Origin: Anastatus disparis
Taxonomy: Eukaryota > Arthropoda > Insecta > Hymenoptera > Eupelmidae
DNA: 64,000 bases
NCBI GenBank assembly: GCA_017163975.1
Contig: JAFFSR010000347.1
Span: 9,510,001 to 9,574,000 of the forward strand
Direction of reading: 5' to 3'
The number at the start of each line of letters is the position of its first letter. Position 1 is the stretch's first letter. Both the position numbers and the translations under genes were made by a program. Positions 11,521 through 24,760 of this stretch are shown piece by piece. The notes under the pieces were generated by a model that was given only the letters and a program-made list of their open reading frames with translations, ran no database searches and had not been told where the DNA came from.

Positions 11521-12100
11521 TTGAATGATCCTTCTCAACTCACCAACCCAAATATAGACGTATTAATCGACAACCTCAATAACATAATAGTCTCCGCTGC
11601 TGAAGTTATAGCACTCCAAAATACAGTATCAAACACAACAAAAACCAAACGTCATGGTGGAATGAAGAATGTTCCAACGCTTGCAGAGAGTCTAAACACG
11701 CCTTTTATATATACAAAAAACACTAAACCACAGAAAACGAGATAGAACACAATAAAAAGAAAGCCATCTATAAAAGAATTATAACAGAAACTAAAAGAAA
11801 ATGCTGGCTAGAATTTGTCCAATTCCTCAATTCAAACCCACCCATCTCGCTCATATGGAAAAAAATACAAAAAGTACAAGGCAAATTAATTTCTACTTTA
11901 ATAGACGAAGACAACTAAATAATCCATAAAACAACAGACATAGCCAACAAATTCGCTTCCACCTTTCCACAAAATTCCAGCAACAGCAAATGTAACAAAG
12001 AATTTTTAAACTTCAAAAATAATTACAACTTCACTCAAGAAAAATACGATGACATTCCGGATATTCCTCTACTAAACTCTCCAATAGATTTAAACAAAAT
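11521..12100 (+). pseudogene. LINE ORF2 linker between endonuclease and reverse transcriptase
   Basis: A hydrophilic region between the two catalytic domains. One open stretch of 74 codons (11521-11745) is followed by AHMEKNTKSTRQINFYFNRR-like sequence in shifting frames. Position and length fit the ORF2 linker of this class. Confidence 0.55.
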
Positions 12101-13130
12101 AACTTAAACACTCAACAACTGCAAAAACTCTCGTGCTGGTCCAGATTCTATCCACAATATCTTCCTAAAAAATCTTCCTCTTTCGCCTATTCAATATACC
12201 CACAAAATATTTAACATTATTTGGTTACACAATATATTTTTGACTCAGTGGAGACTAGCCACAATAATACTTATCAACAAACCTGGCAAATATTCTGAAT
12301 CTCCTAAAAATTACAAACCAGTATCTCTGACTTGCAATATTTGCAAACTCATGGAAAAAATAGTAAACAAAAGACTAAAAACCTACCTCGAATTTAAAAA
12401 TTACTTCTCTCAACTTCAAAGCGGCTTCAGACAAAACAAATCCACCATCGACCACCTTATTTTGTTAAAATCAGAAATTTGCAACGCATTCAGAAAAAAT
12501 CTACACTTGGTAGCAGTATCACTAGATTTGAAAAAGGCCTACGAAACCATATAGAAAGACCGAGTGATCCACCTTCTCAAAAAACAAATAAGCGGCCATT
12601 TATTCGCATTCATAGAAAACTTCTTGAAGGACAGGCTCATTCAGGTAAAAGTAAACAATGTATTCTTAGACAGATTACCTCAAGAAAACGGAGTTCTACA
12701 GGGATCGGTAATCAGTGTCACTCTTTTCCTGATTAGCTATAAATGAGCTTTCAACGTGCATCGAAGCTCCAACTAGATTTTGTATATTTGCCGATGATCT
12801 CACAATATACACAACACAACAGGAAGGGACTCTCTAATTACCGAAAACATTCTGCAGAACACACTAAATAATATCTTTTCATGGTCTATAACTAGCGGCT
12901 TCGAATTCTCACCAACTAAAATCAACTATATTATTTTCTCAACCAAACAAGATGACTTCAAAATAACTCTCAATTTAAACAATCAACAGATATAAAAAGT
13001 CGAAGAAATTAAAATACTAGGGCTTACCTTTGATAGAAAATTAGTATGGAAAAACCATATTAAACATTTGAAATACGAAGCCAACAACAGACTAAAAATA
13101 ATAAAAACCTTTAACAGCTAAAACCTGGGG
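12101..13130 (+). pseudogene. LINE reverse transcriptase domain, broken
   Basis: Recognisable RT blocks in order: WRLATIILINKPGK, NYKPVSLTCNICKLMEKIVN, QSGFRQNKSTIDHL, VSLDLKKAYETI (motif A Asp present), a block reading QENGVLQGSVISVTLFLI (motif B), then FADD at 12787-12798 (motif C, both Asp present) and VEEIKILGLTFDRKLVWKNH. In-frame stops and frameshifts occur around 12552, 12735, 12833, 12991 and 13120. The catalytic triad is present at the nucleotide level, but the protein cannot be made in full. Confidence 0.85.
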
Positions 13131-14224
13131 AGCGGACCAATCCATTCTATTAAACACATACAAAGCCACAGTGTTATCGAAAATAGATTACGGGTGTATC
13201 ATTTACGGCTCTTTAAAACACGCAAAGTCCCTGGAACTTATCCACAATAAAGGTATCAAGATCGCACTAGGAGCTTATCATACCAGCCCCACGACGAGCT
13301 TACTGGTGGAGAGTAACATGACTCCACTAAGCTACAGAAGAATCAAATTGATGACTAAGTACGCCTGCAAAATAGCCTTACTACCAGACAACTTAGCCTA
13401 CTCTATCATATTCGAAAACGAAGACGTGGCCCTTCAAGACTTCGTTAGTGGACTACACCATTTACAAACAGACTTCACAATACCTTAATAGGCGCCAACA
13501 TAACTATTCCAGAAATCATCATATAAACATGTAAGTCACACCCCATAGACATACTACAAACCATCCACATAAATCAAAATAATGAAACAGAAGTAACTGA
13601 ATACAATCTCATCTATACCTGGTGTTACAATTCAAACAACATAATCGGTATCTCAATAATACCTAAAGATAACAATATACAGTTTTCTATTCCACATTCA
13701 TACTCCATAGAATTCGCTAACTATTGAGCATTAATAAAAGCCATAGGAATAATAGAAAGCTCAAAAAACACAAATTGGAAAATATTTACAAACTCGGTTC
13801 ACCTTATTAATAATATTCACAAGTTTTACTCTACCAACACCTTAGTAAACCAAATTCAAAACAAAATAATTCAATTAAGCAACAAACAAATAGAAGATAC
13901 TTAATAGATGATAACAACATTTTCGCTCAGCAAATACTTCAAACAACCACCGAAACTATTCTGTCAAACAACCAAACACCAAGCCTCCCATTACCACCAA
14001 GAATAGCAGCTAATATGATTTGCAAATCAATAATTGACCTCTGGAACAACAGCTGGATAAACGGCAAACACACATACCTTCACACTATAAGAGACAACAT
14101 CTACACTAAAAGCCCCGCACATAATCTCAATAGAAAAGAACAAACAATTATCACAAGAATTCGCATAAGCCATTGCAAACTCACTCATTCTAGTAACCTA
14201 TGCAATATCCCTTTATCCATATAA
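13131..14224 (+). pseudogene. LINE ORF2 C-terminal region, RNase H-like but degraded
   Basis: 13171-13488 is an open stretch in the connection region (LSKIDYGCIIYGSL, LLVESNMTPLSYRRIKLM), typical of the segment after RT in I/Jockey LINEs. Downstream, IYTWCYNSNNIIGISII and SIEFANY sit where an RNase H would have TDGS and its Glu motif. The first catalytic Asp is not recognisable. 14015-14224 is the tail of the frame. The RNase H identity is tentative. Confidence 0.55.
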
Positions 14225-14545
14225 CATCTAATCTGCCCATGCCCGAACTTCACCACAGCAATTGAACATTATAACATAACTGGAAACATCAAGACATTAC
14301 TCAACTCACAAGACAATGTAAAAAAAGTATTAAAGTTTCTAAAATCAATCAATATGTATAATTCAATTTAAGTGGTTAAGATATTTTTATTCAAATGAAC
14401 TCTTCTTCTATACAATTGTTATAATGTATTATTGTACCATTCTATGTAAACTTCAAACATATATATTTGTATAAATTTTTAATTATATTGTCGCTAATAA
14501 CCTAGTTGTTGATGCAGCATTAAATAAATAAATGAAAAAAATATA
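14225..14545 (+). other. LINE 3' untranslated region and tail
   Basis: Non-coding sequence ending GTTGATGCAGCATTAAATAA with further AATAAATGA units (14510-14536). A TAAA-type terminal repeat at the 3' end is usual in I-like elements. The exact 3' boundary is inferred. Confidence 0.6.
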
Positions 14546-15425
14546 TAAAATAAATATAAGTGAATGAATTACTTAATTAAGAAAATTGAGATGTTGCATG
14601 AAAATTTTTGTTGTAATTCATTATATCCGTTATTTAGAAAAAGAAAAAATAAAGGACACATATTTTTTCTTTTATCATAAAAATAAAAACTTAAGAAGAT
14701 GGATGCAGTGAAATCATGTGACGTCACGATTACCATAGCAATCGTGACGTCATTTATCATGGCGCTATGTATATAAAAATTGTATTAACTTATACCGACT
14801 ATAACTTTTGCAATTTAAAATTTTGGCATATACTGCAAGAAATGCTACAGAAAACTCTAGAGGAAATACTGCAGTATTTGGGACGAAATTTCTGCATGAC
14901 ATCCTGCAGGAAACACTGCACAATTTCCTCCTGAATTTTCTTCAGTATGTCCTGCAGTATTTTTTCGTAAGGGGATTCTAAATTTAACGAACAATATTAC
15001 TTAATTTAAATAAATCTTTATTCTATTCGAAGAAACAAAAGATTCAGTCAAAAGAATCATTTCTTAAATTTAAAAATATTTATTTGAATTAAATAAATAG
15101 GTTTTTAAATCAAGATGGATAGGCTGAATCAACAGAATCATCTCTTGATTTCAAAAATATTTGTTTGAAATAAATCAATATTTTCTTGTTTCAAAAGATG
15201 CAAGGATAGAACCAAAAAATTATCTTTTGATATTATATAAATATTGGCTATTTTTCAATTTAATTCGAAAATTTTTAGTAAAGAAATCCTTTAGCTTATA
15301 ATATGTACCATAAAGATTATTCAGTTAAATATTCAAATAAATTAATTTATTAGTTATTGAGAATTTTGGGTCTCCATTAGGCATCGGATTATCTTCGAAT
15401 TTTTCGGCTATCCGAATTATTCGAC
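14546..15425. other. AT-rich DNA with a CRE-like hairpin and CTGCAG words, no gene
   Basis: 14830-14985 is rich in CTGCAG-type words in both orientations (TACTGCAGTATTTGG, CATCCTGCAGGAAACACTGC) and looks like a small decayed foldback. 14986-15420 is AT-rich with ATTTATTTGAATTAAATAAA words. No coding frame is supported. Confidence 0.45.
14719..14752. promoter_or_regulatory. Hairpin holding two CRE-type octamers TGACGTCA
   Basis: TGACGTCACGATT (14719-14731) is exactly complementary to AATCGTGACGTCA (14740-14752). Each arm contains the full palindrome TGACGTCA, the known ATF/CREB site. There is no recognised gene nearby, so function is unknown. Confidence 0.45.
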
Positions 15426-16372
15426 GTACATGTGTGCACGTGTGTGTAGATGTTTTTACGTGTTTGTACGTGTGTGTACGTTTTTGTAGGTATCTGTACG
15501 TGCGTGTACGTGTTTGTACGTGTTTGTACGTGTGTGTACGTGTTAGTGAGTGTGTATACGTGTTTGTACGTGTATGTAAGTGTTTGTACATGTGTGTACC
15601 TGTTTGTACGTGTTCGTACATGTGTGTACATGTATGCACATGTGTTACTACGTGTGTGCATATGTTTGTATGTGTGTGTATGTTTGTTTGTTTTTTACGC
15701 GTTTGTGCACGTGTGTGCGTGTGTGTATGTATGTTTACGTCTGTTTACGAGTGTGTACATGTTTTTTTATGTGTGCGTACGGGTTTCTACGCATGCATAC
15801 GTGTTTCTTTGTGTTTGTAAGCGTTTGTACGTGTGTGTACGTGTGCATACGTGTGTGTACGTGTGTGTATGTTTGTACGTTTTTTACGCGTTTGTGCATG
15901 TGTGTACGTGTGTGTATGTATGTGTACGTCTGTTCACGAGTGTGTAGATGTTTTTTGTGTGTGCATACGAGTTTTCTACGCGTGCATACGTGTTTCTACG
16001 TGTTTGTAAGCGTTTGTACGCGTGTGCACGTGTCTCTACGTGTGTATACGTGTTTGTACGTATGTGTGCGTGTGTAGGTGTTTGTACGTAAGTATAGGTG
16101 TTTATACGTGTGTGGACATATGTGTACATGTAGCTACTTGTGTATACGTATTTGTGCGTGTGTGTAGGTGTTTATACATGTGTAAACGGGTTTGTATGCG
16201 TGTGTAGGTGTGCGCATGTATTTCTTTGTTTGTAAACGTGTTTGTACCTGTTACGTGTATTTGTATTTTTTGTACGCGTTGTACTGTTCGTGTTTCTATG
16301 TTGTAAGTGTGTACGTGTTTTTGTAAGTGTACGTGTTTGTAGGTGTGTGTACGTAATTGTACGTTTGTACAC
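15426..16372. repeat. 10-bp minisatellite array 1, unit ACGTGTKTGT
   Basis: Almost perfectly phased 10-bp units, chiefly ACGTGTTTGT and ACGTGTGTGT with point variants. 10 bp is not a multiple of three and the unit lacks stop words, so all + frames stay open for long stretches. Those frames translate as Cys/Val-rich nonsense and are not genes. The strand carries dozens of TACGTG hexamers and much alternating purine-pyrimidine sequence. Confidence 0.9.
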
Positions 16373-17401
16373 TCATAGAAAGAAAAGTTAACAGTTAAGT
16401 CGCGATGAATTACGACTCGAAATTTTCATGACAGTTGAGTCAAATAAATATTTCTTAATAGTTAAAAAATATTCATTAATAGTTAATTATTGATGATTTT
16501 GAATACCGAGCCCTTAGAGTTTTATTATAAAGAAATTATTTCTTAACTGTTAATGAATTATGTTTTAACTCTACCAAATGAGTTTAAAATATGTTATTAC
16601 CTGATGATAATATTTAATAAATTACTTCAACTTAAATATTTACAAATAATTATAAATTATTTTAAAGTTGAAAAATTTGAAAAATGTAAAAACGAAATGG
16701 TTTGATACATATTTTTTGTACGCTGAAGGTATATTCAAGTAGTGCACGTATGCGCGCGCATATTAATTTTTTTGTTCACAACTATTGTCGTGATACGTAC
16801 ATTACGTATCACACGTTGAACCGTCCCTAAAGTCGCAAGTGTACATGGCGCTCTTCATATAGTAGGTTAGGCTAGGAGAGTGGTTTTGTACCATAGACAT
16901 AGCAGGATAGACTGCGGATCCCATGTGCGGAAAATGGGCTTCTATGGAATAGAGACAGAGACATATGAACAAGAGCTGTTTTCTCTCTCTAGTGCGTGGT
17001 GATTTGTCATGATAGAGATATTCTATGTGTATGTAGTGTGCTTGCTTAAGGTGTAACTTTAAGGTTATGTTTGTGAATCATAGTTTATTGTTCTCTCTTC
17101 CTTTTAATAAATCTCACAATTTTACTTTTAGTTGTAGAGACATTAAAATATAAAATGAAATATATTAAATTGATTAATTATTTCATTTATTTAACAATCA
17201 TAAATTATATGATCAGCCCTTAAGAAACTACTCCTTAACTGTTAATGCATGTTATTAAATTCATTCTACTTTTTGAAGCAATTGCTACAAATACACCATT
17301 TCTTAACTATTAATGAATAAAAATTTCGTCGATTTTTCTCTTTTCAAATGCGCCATTCATAGTTACATCGCCGACTTAAATGTCAACTTTCTTCTCTATC
17401 A
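16373..17401. other. Unique spacer between the two TACGTG arrays, no gene
   Basis: AT-rich, with CTTAACTGTTAATGAAT-like words at 16380-16560 and 17225-17320 in both orientations. A perfect hairpin GTGATACGTA-CAT-TACGTATCAC lies at 16790-16812, and GTAGGTTAGGCTAGG is near 16862. No coding frame is supported. Confidence 0.45.
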
Positions 17402-18480
17402 GTGTATAAGTGTTTGTATGTGTGTACGTGTATGCACGTGTGTGTACGTGTTTGTATGTGGGTTTTCCTGTTTGTACATGAATGTACGTGCGTATTTTTG
17501 TTTCTACATGTGTGCATGTATTCCGACGTGTGTGTACGTATTTGTAAGTGTGTGTACATGTTTGTACATGTGTTTACGTGTTTGTAGGTGTGTGTGCGTG
17601 TTTCTACGTCTGTGTACGTGTTCCTACGCGTGTATACGTGTTTGTACGTGTTTGTACGTGTGTGGATGTTTATACGTGTGTGGGTGTTTATACGTGAGGG
17701 TAGGTGTTTATATGTGTGTGAATATGTGTGTACGTGTAGCTTCTTGTGTGCACGTGTTTGTATGTGTGTGTAGGTATTTGTACATGTGTGTACAAGTGTG
17801 TACGTGTGTGCACGTGTTTCTACGTGTATACGTGTTACTACACGTGTATACGTGTGTGTACATGTTTATGCGTGTGTGTACGTGTTTGTACAAGTGTGTA
17901 GGTGTGTGCATGTGTTTCTACGTATGTACATGTTACAACGTGTGTATACGTGTGTGTACGTCTTTGTACATGTTTGTACGTGTGCGTACGTGATCGTACG
18001 TGTTCGTAAGTGTGCTTAGGTGTTAATTCGTTTATGTACGTATTCGTACATGTGTGCAGATGGTTGTGCATGTGTGTACGTGTTCGTACGTGTGTGCAGG
18101 TGGTTGTACGTGTGTGTACGTGTTTGTACATGTGTGAACGTGTTTGTACGGGTATGTACTTGTGTTTCTACGTGCTTGCATGTGTTCCTACGTATTTCTA
18201 CGTGTGTGTACATGTTTGTGAATGTGTGTACGTCTGTGAACGTGTGTGCACGTGTGTGCACGTGTGTGTACGTCTGTGTACGTTTGTGTATGGGTTCTTA
18301 CGAGTGTGCACCTTTTTGTACATGTTCCTTCGTTTGTGTACGAGTTTCTACGCATGTTCACCTGTTTCTGCGTATGTGTACGTGTTTTTACGTGTTTTTT
18401 GTGTGTGAACGAGGTCCTACGCGTGTGTATGGTTTTCTACGTTTGTGTACGTGTTCTGTCCGTTGTCGGCGATGTACGTG
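17402..18480. repeat. 10-bp minisatellite array 2, unit ACGTGTKTGT
   Basis: Same unit, orientation and variants as array 1, again with ACGTGTTTGT and ACGTGTGTGT alternating. It decays at the right end, where units become irregular after about 18300. Long open frames on both strands here are by-products of the repeat. Confidence 0.9.
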
Positions 18481-19859
<1,379 letters not shown>

Positions 19860-21330
19860 ATTACAATTAAACTTTAGTAATAAATACGGGTTATAAGGAA
19901 CAACAAATCCATTGTCTGCCCACTTGTTTTTTGTGTATAATATCTCATTTTTATTATTTCTTCGTCGATACATAGGATAACCATTTGTCATTATTGAAGT
20001 TTTATTAAATCGTCTGATTCTTCATCCATACAAGGTGAGTTTTTATTCTGATCTTCACAAGGGCCATGGATCATAAATTTTTTAACTATTTCATATAATC
20101 TGGGATTCTCATTTTTATTTAGAATTTCAGCTACTATAAATTTATTAATGTCATCACTATCATAAATTTTATCATCTTTACTTGAAAATATTAGCATATG
20201 TGCATGCGGTAATCCTCTCTTTTGAAATTCTACTATGTATGAATATGCAATGCATTTTCCCAAAATATGTTTTTTTAGTAATTCGCTTTATTAATATTTA
20301 AAATTTTTGATAAAATACTTCAACAACAATATCTGGTCTATCTATTACTTCTTCACTCTGTCCTATATTATTTGTGATTTCTTCCCATTTCGGATTGCAT
20401 GTCACAGTAATGAAAAAATCTGGTTTTTCAATTCTTCGTACTAATGTCATGGAATCAAGAAAATTTTGATGTAAGGAACGCGGACTTCCTGTAAAAGTTG
20501 ATGGTAATATAAGGATTTTTCCAATATTCAAACTATCATTAATTGCGTTTTTTTTTAATTTTTAAGAAATCCATTACGTCTTGATAAAATTCCGTTCTTA
20601 AAAAATTTTTATTTTTCTTTATAAAATATAAACTTGAATTTTTTATTTAAACCCATGAACAAAAGTGGATATATAATCATAAGATTTACGTGTTTACTTA
20701 CATACAGGATTTTAATTGGTTTTTCTGCTTTCGAATAAATACATATATCTCGTTCAATAGGTAATTTACTTCCTACAAAAACTACTGCTACTTCATTACA
20801 TTTAGCTCCATTATATCGATGCTTATCAAAGTTATCGTTTCGTCTTGTAAATATTATAACATCCCTAGGTATAGTTCCATTTTTAACCTTTAGAGGACGG
20901 GGAATTTCGAATTTTCAATTTCTCAGTATTTTCTATGAAAAACACATAATATGTGTCTCTAATATTGGAAAATACTCATATGTAAAGTGTCTATCCATGG
21001 TCGAGCCACTATAGTGACTTTCCCGTCCCCTAAAGGTTAACAAAACGATTATTTTCTTTACTTTCTACTTTGTGCGTCATTTTATAAGATGCTGCGTAAG
21101 GATTATTTCTCTTAATTATAAAATGAAATATATTCAATAATTCAATAGAAAAATCCAGATCGTTTTCTATGCGGCATTTATTTGCTTCCTCATTATCAAA
21201 TATGTAAAGTTGTCCATACTTTCTTGATTCATCTTCATTTGCATGTACTGCATATGTATTATGGTATATTTCTCCACAAATACGTAAAACCTGAGGATCT
21301 TCGTTAAATAATTTATCGAATGTTGCACAA
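19860..21330 (-). pseudogene. Helitron Rep/N-terminal domain fragment, frameshifted and interrupted
   Basis: Helitron Rep-helicase proteins initiate rolling-circle transposition. On the minus strand from 21330 the translation gives FRICGEIYHNTYAVHA-like sequence (VLRICGEIYHNTYAVHANE), then after a MITE GTIPRDVIIFTRRNDNF and RYNGAKCNEVAVVFVG, then ILPSTFTGSPRSLHQNFLDS with FFITVTCNPKWEEI, then YIVEFQKRGLPHAHMLIF (the HUH-type motif HAHM) and FMIHGPCE. It ends GYPMYRRRNN and FVVPYNPYLLLKFNCNI at the (AC)n border. Frameshifts or stops occur near 20640-20530 and 20290-20265. The helicase half is absent. Confidence 0.88.
20883..21040. mobile_element. Family C TTAA MITE (158 bp) inside the Helitron fragment
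   Basis: Left end TTAACCTTTAGAGGACGGG mirrors right end CCCGTCCCCTAAAGGTTAA, so the element is bounded by TTAA on both sides. It separates two parts of the Helitron translation that belong together. A second member is at 45524-45670. Confidence 0.8.
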
Positions 21331-21900
21331 AAATATAATTATACTCTTATAAACTATTATACCACTATATTTATTATACTATTATACTTATATTTATTAT
21401 ACTACTATTATATTAAAGTAAAGAATTAAGCCTTTTTCCTTCTTATGTGAATATCTTTTGCATTATTGTCACATACATACATACACATACACACGTGCAC
21501 TTTTAAAATACACATACACACATACCCACATATACACGTATCCATACACTTACACTTACTCATATGGACATACACAATATCTGTCACTCCATTCCCGACT
21601 CTCCGTCTCCATATTTCCTTCCCGTCTCTCCATCTCCATCTCTCCTACTCCATTGCTTCATCTCTGTCTCTCCGTCTCCGTTATTACTTTATTATATTAC
21701 TTATATATAATCTTATATTATATTACTACCATTATATTAATGTGAACAATTAAGCTTTTTTTTCTTCCGGGAATATCGTTTGCATAATTGTCATATATAT
21801 ATATATATATATATACACTCACTCACTTGCACCTATACATATACACACATACACTTACACATACGTACATTCACATGCATACATACACACTTACACACAT

Positions 21901-21974
<74 letters not shown>

Positions 21975-22318
21975 GTTCCCATGTATATTTTCACATAAAC
22001 ACATACACTCATACACATACATATATACTCACATACACATATAAAATTTTAATGAGATACAAATAGTACAAAGTGTATGTATCACGAGTAAGGTTTTCAT
22101 ATCATAAATAGTATGATTTTTAGAAAATTCTTGATATTAATAGATTATAATTAAAAAATTTAAATATTTTTTCATTGATGACAAGTAACTTTTTAAATAT
22201 AGTTAAAATAATACTGTAAATGTCAATTAAATAACATTTTCATAAAAATAAATTTTAACGCTATAATTATAAAATAAACATTTTTATTTAACTACAATCT
22301 ATTGTAATAATTATTTTT

Positions 22319-22320
<2 letters not shown>
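21331..22320. repeat. Tandemly duplicated microsatellite block (CACATA / AT)
   Basis: Two units of about 320 bp each begin with TATTATA-rich DNA and run through AATTAAGC...TTTTGCATTATTGTCA (near 21470) or its variant TTTGCATAATTGTCA (near 21790). They end in CACATACA repeats. The first unit contains a pyrimidine-rich CTCCGTCTCCAT tract (21586-21680). The second contains (TA)n at 21905-21963. No gene. Confidence 0.7.
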
Positions 22321-22371
<51 letters not shown>

Positions 22372-22838
22372 TAATAATTTCATTTGATGAACAGATATAT
22401 AAATATTATATATTTATAATTGTATAACTTTATTTATTAAATTGAAATTTTATTCAGTTATCATTCAGAGAATGAAGTATTTAAATTAGTTTTCATGAAA
22501 ATATATTATTGAAAAAGTAACTTGTTAACAATTTTTCATAAATAACATACATTTAACCTTAATTACATTTTCATTTGTACACGTGTTTGTATTTAAATGA
22601 ATTCTAATTTATATAAAAATTGTCAACAATTAAATATATTAAAATTCATTTCATTAAAGCAATAATATTTTTATCAAGAGAAACATATTAATTTCTAAAA
22701 TATATCAAATTACCTCATTTGAAAAATTATCATTACACAATATGAATATATTTTTATTAATATCGTTTTAACATAAATTTTATAAAATAAAATTTTCAAA
22801 AATTATTTATTTAATGTTAAATTTTTTTAATAGTAGAG
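22321..22838. repeat. (AT)n tract and AT-rich DNA
   Basis: A pure AT run covers about 22323-22366, followed by very AT-rich sequence without a coding frame. Confidence 0.6.
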
Positions 22839-23045
22839 GGGCGATTGGCGTAATCGAGTAAGGCGCTGTACAGATGTGCCTGTTGGTTGACACAATCAAA
22901 CCTCGAGGAGCGCGGAATCGATTCCCCGCTAGGGCGAATTTTACGGAAGCATTGTCTGCAGTACATTGTTTCTCTGGATTTTTTGGGGCAGGGATCGATG
23001 TCGTAAACCGACCAATCTAGGGTGATCTGGTACCACAAAAAAAAC
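22839..23045 (+). mobile_element. SINE with a class II tRNA-like head (long variable arm)
   Basis: The A box is TGGCGTAATCGAGTAAGGCG and the B box GGAATCGATTCCC. Between them lies an extended variable region containing CCTCGAGGAGCGCGG, as in Leu/Ser-type tRNAs. GGGCGATT and AGGGCGAA are the likely acceptor ends. A body of about 100 bases follows (GGATCGATGTCGTAAACCGA) and ends in an A-run at 23036-23043. Length and design fit a tRNA-derived SINE transcribed by RNA polymerase III. Confidence 0.6.
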
Positions 23046-24093
23046 AGTTAACATAAAAATAAACGGTTTAAAATATTTTAACATATAACAGTTTAAAACA
23101 GTTAACATTAAAAGTAAAATAAAAATTGAAGTATTTACAAATTATATTTCAGGTGCTGATATATTAGAAATTCAATATGTATACATTAACGCGATGTTTA
23201 TGTACGTCGTTGGAAACTGATGTTTATTATACAGTAAAATTTGTAGTAAATAACATGAATAATAATGCAAAAATATATAAATTGAACTTATATTTGCAAG
23301 TACATTAAAACTCATGTGTGGATAACGCTGAAAAATAAATTAAAATTCATGCTTTTTTTACATTCACGGATTTTGCAATAACGTGAATGTAAAATTTCAT
23401 TTTTATTCATAGATCTATTAGAATAAACGTTTAATTATGCGAATATGATATAAGATCTACCTCAGAATTTTTCTGTGCAAACAATAGCTCGCTATATTAG
23501 ATTTTATGAAATTAAATATAGTTCACTTTTTCTTGCTTGTTTGCCGCGTGAGCTTAATTATTAATTAATTTCTTTTAGAAGAAAGCGAAAAATTGTAATT
23601 TATACTTTATTCAAGTCGTAATAATTATATAAATATTTTGTTTTCAAAACATATCAGTAAAAAATTGATTCTTATAAAGTATATATTTTATACATGGATT
23701 TGCAAAACTTTTATTCTTTTTTAAAAATAATATTTATGTTAAGTATAAATTTTTTATTTATTGTTTATAAAGACTTATTTAGGTTTGAGGAATAGAGATT
23801 AGGGTTATATGAGTTCATATAATTAATTTATGGGTTTAGGGTTCATATACCTTAAACTCAGAAGCTACCCTGTTAAGAATAGATTCATATTTTTATTACG
23901 TAATTTTGTAATGTACCAAAATTGTGTAATATTTTACGTAAAAAATTCAAACTTTCTCTTGGATACTCTAATTACGTAATGTTCTGCATTTTATATCGAT
24001 ATTTTATAAAAATACGTTTTAAAATATTATGAAGAAATCTAACGGTTACAAAATAAACCTATATACTAGAATTACGTATCCAAAATATGTATT
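23046..24093. other. AT-rich DNA with a decayed TTTAGGGTT-type repeat, no gene
   Basis: 23755-23870 has repeated words such as TTAGGGTTATATGAG and TTTAGGGTTCATATACC. They resemble the block at 24610-24760, suggesting one degenerate minisatellite split by later insertions. 23880-24090 has several ATTACGTAA words. Nothing coding. Confidence 0.4.
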
Positions 24094-24620
24094 TTAAGAG
24101 CAGGCCAAACTATCTGCCTTTGTCTAATAGAGTTTTTCATCATTTATATAAACACCATCCGTTGTAGCAAGAACAAAATAGTAGTCCATGCTAGATATTA
24201 GTATAATAAGTAAATTTTGTAATAACAAAAAAATGATTTCATCGCGTAGTTTTTAAATAATATGAGACTTACTAAAAAAATAGAATATAACCTATCTTTT
24301 TTGGTAGGTCTTATATCATTGAAAAACTAAGCGACAAAATAATTTGATTGTTATTACAAAATTTATTTTTTGCCATTCGAACCCCAAAATCTTTCTTGGC
24401 TCTTGTGGCAAAAAATACAGTTCGCAACTGGTATGAAAAGGCTTTTTTACCGAAGGCTAAACTTCTTGTTTCGTAAATAAAGCCTTTTCATACCCGTTAC
24501 AAAATGTACTATATTATACTAATATCTAGCGGGGGCTACAATTTTTTCTTGCTATAATGGATGGTGTTTATATAAATGATAAAAAACGCTATTAGACAAA
24601 GACAGCCTCAAACCTATAGT
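24094..24620. mobile_element. Nested palindromic element beginning TTAAGAGCAGGCC
   Basis: CTGCCTTTGTCTAATAGAG (about 24114) and its neighbour TTATATAAACACCATCC mirror GGATGGTGTTTATATAA and CGCTATTAGACAAAGACAG (ending near 24607). Inside are a second palindrome (about 24250-24330, GAGACTTACT / AGTAGGTCTTA type arms) and the 24405-24503 hairpin related to 8298-8445. The left tip matches the end of the family B TTAA MITEs. Confidence 0.65.
24405..24503. mobile_element. Foldback MITE related to 8298-8445, inverted orientation
   Basis: Arms AACTGGTATGAAAAGGCTTT and AAAGCCTTTTCATACCCGTT pair. Together with TGGCAAAAAATAC on the left it matches the reverse complement of 8298-8430. It is embedded in the 24094-24620 palindrome. 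Confidence 0.6.
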
Positions 24621-24760
24621 TTATATTTTATAGGTTAAGGACTTATGAGCTCAGGGTTTAAAGCTTAAGAGCTCATAGATTTAGGATTGATTGAGATTTT
24701 GTAGCTCAAAGATTCGTAGGTTTAAGGCTTATAACGTATAAGTTTGGCACGTACATATTT
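24608..24760. repeat. Degenerate GAGCTCA / GGTTTAAGG minisatellite
   Basis: Words such as TATGAGCTCAGGGTTTAAAG, AAGAGCTCATAGATTTAGG and TCGTAGGTTTAAGGCTTATA recur at roughly 25-40 base spacing. It is related to 23755-23870 on the other side of the palindrome. Confidence 0.45.

Larger units (their letters stand above)
10436..14545 (+). mobile_element. 5'-truncated I/Jockey-type non-LTR retrotransposon (LINE), dead
   Basis: In order on the + strand: the end of an ORF1-like frame, an APE-type endonuclease, a reverse transcriptase with an intact FADD motif, a degraded C-terminal domain that may be RNase H, and a 3' end with ATTAAATAAATAAATG. The element starts abruptly inside ORF1, as expected of incomplete target-primed reverse transcription. 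Many frameshifts and in-frame stops break ORF2. Codon and base use are A-rich and C-rich on this strand, unlike the AT-balanced flanks. The clade name is a judgement from motif style and domain order. Confidence 0.85.
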
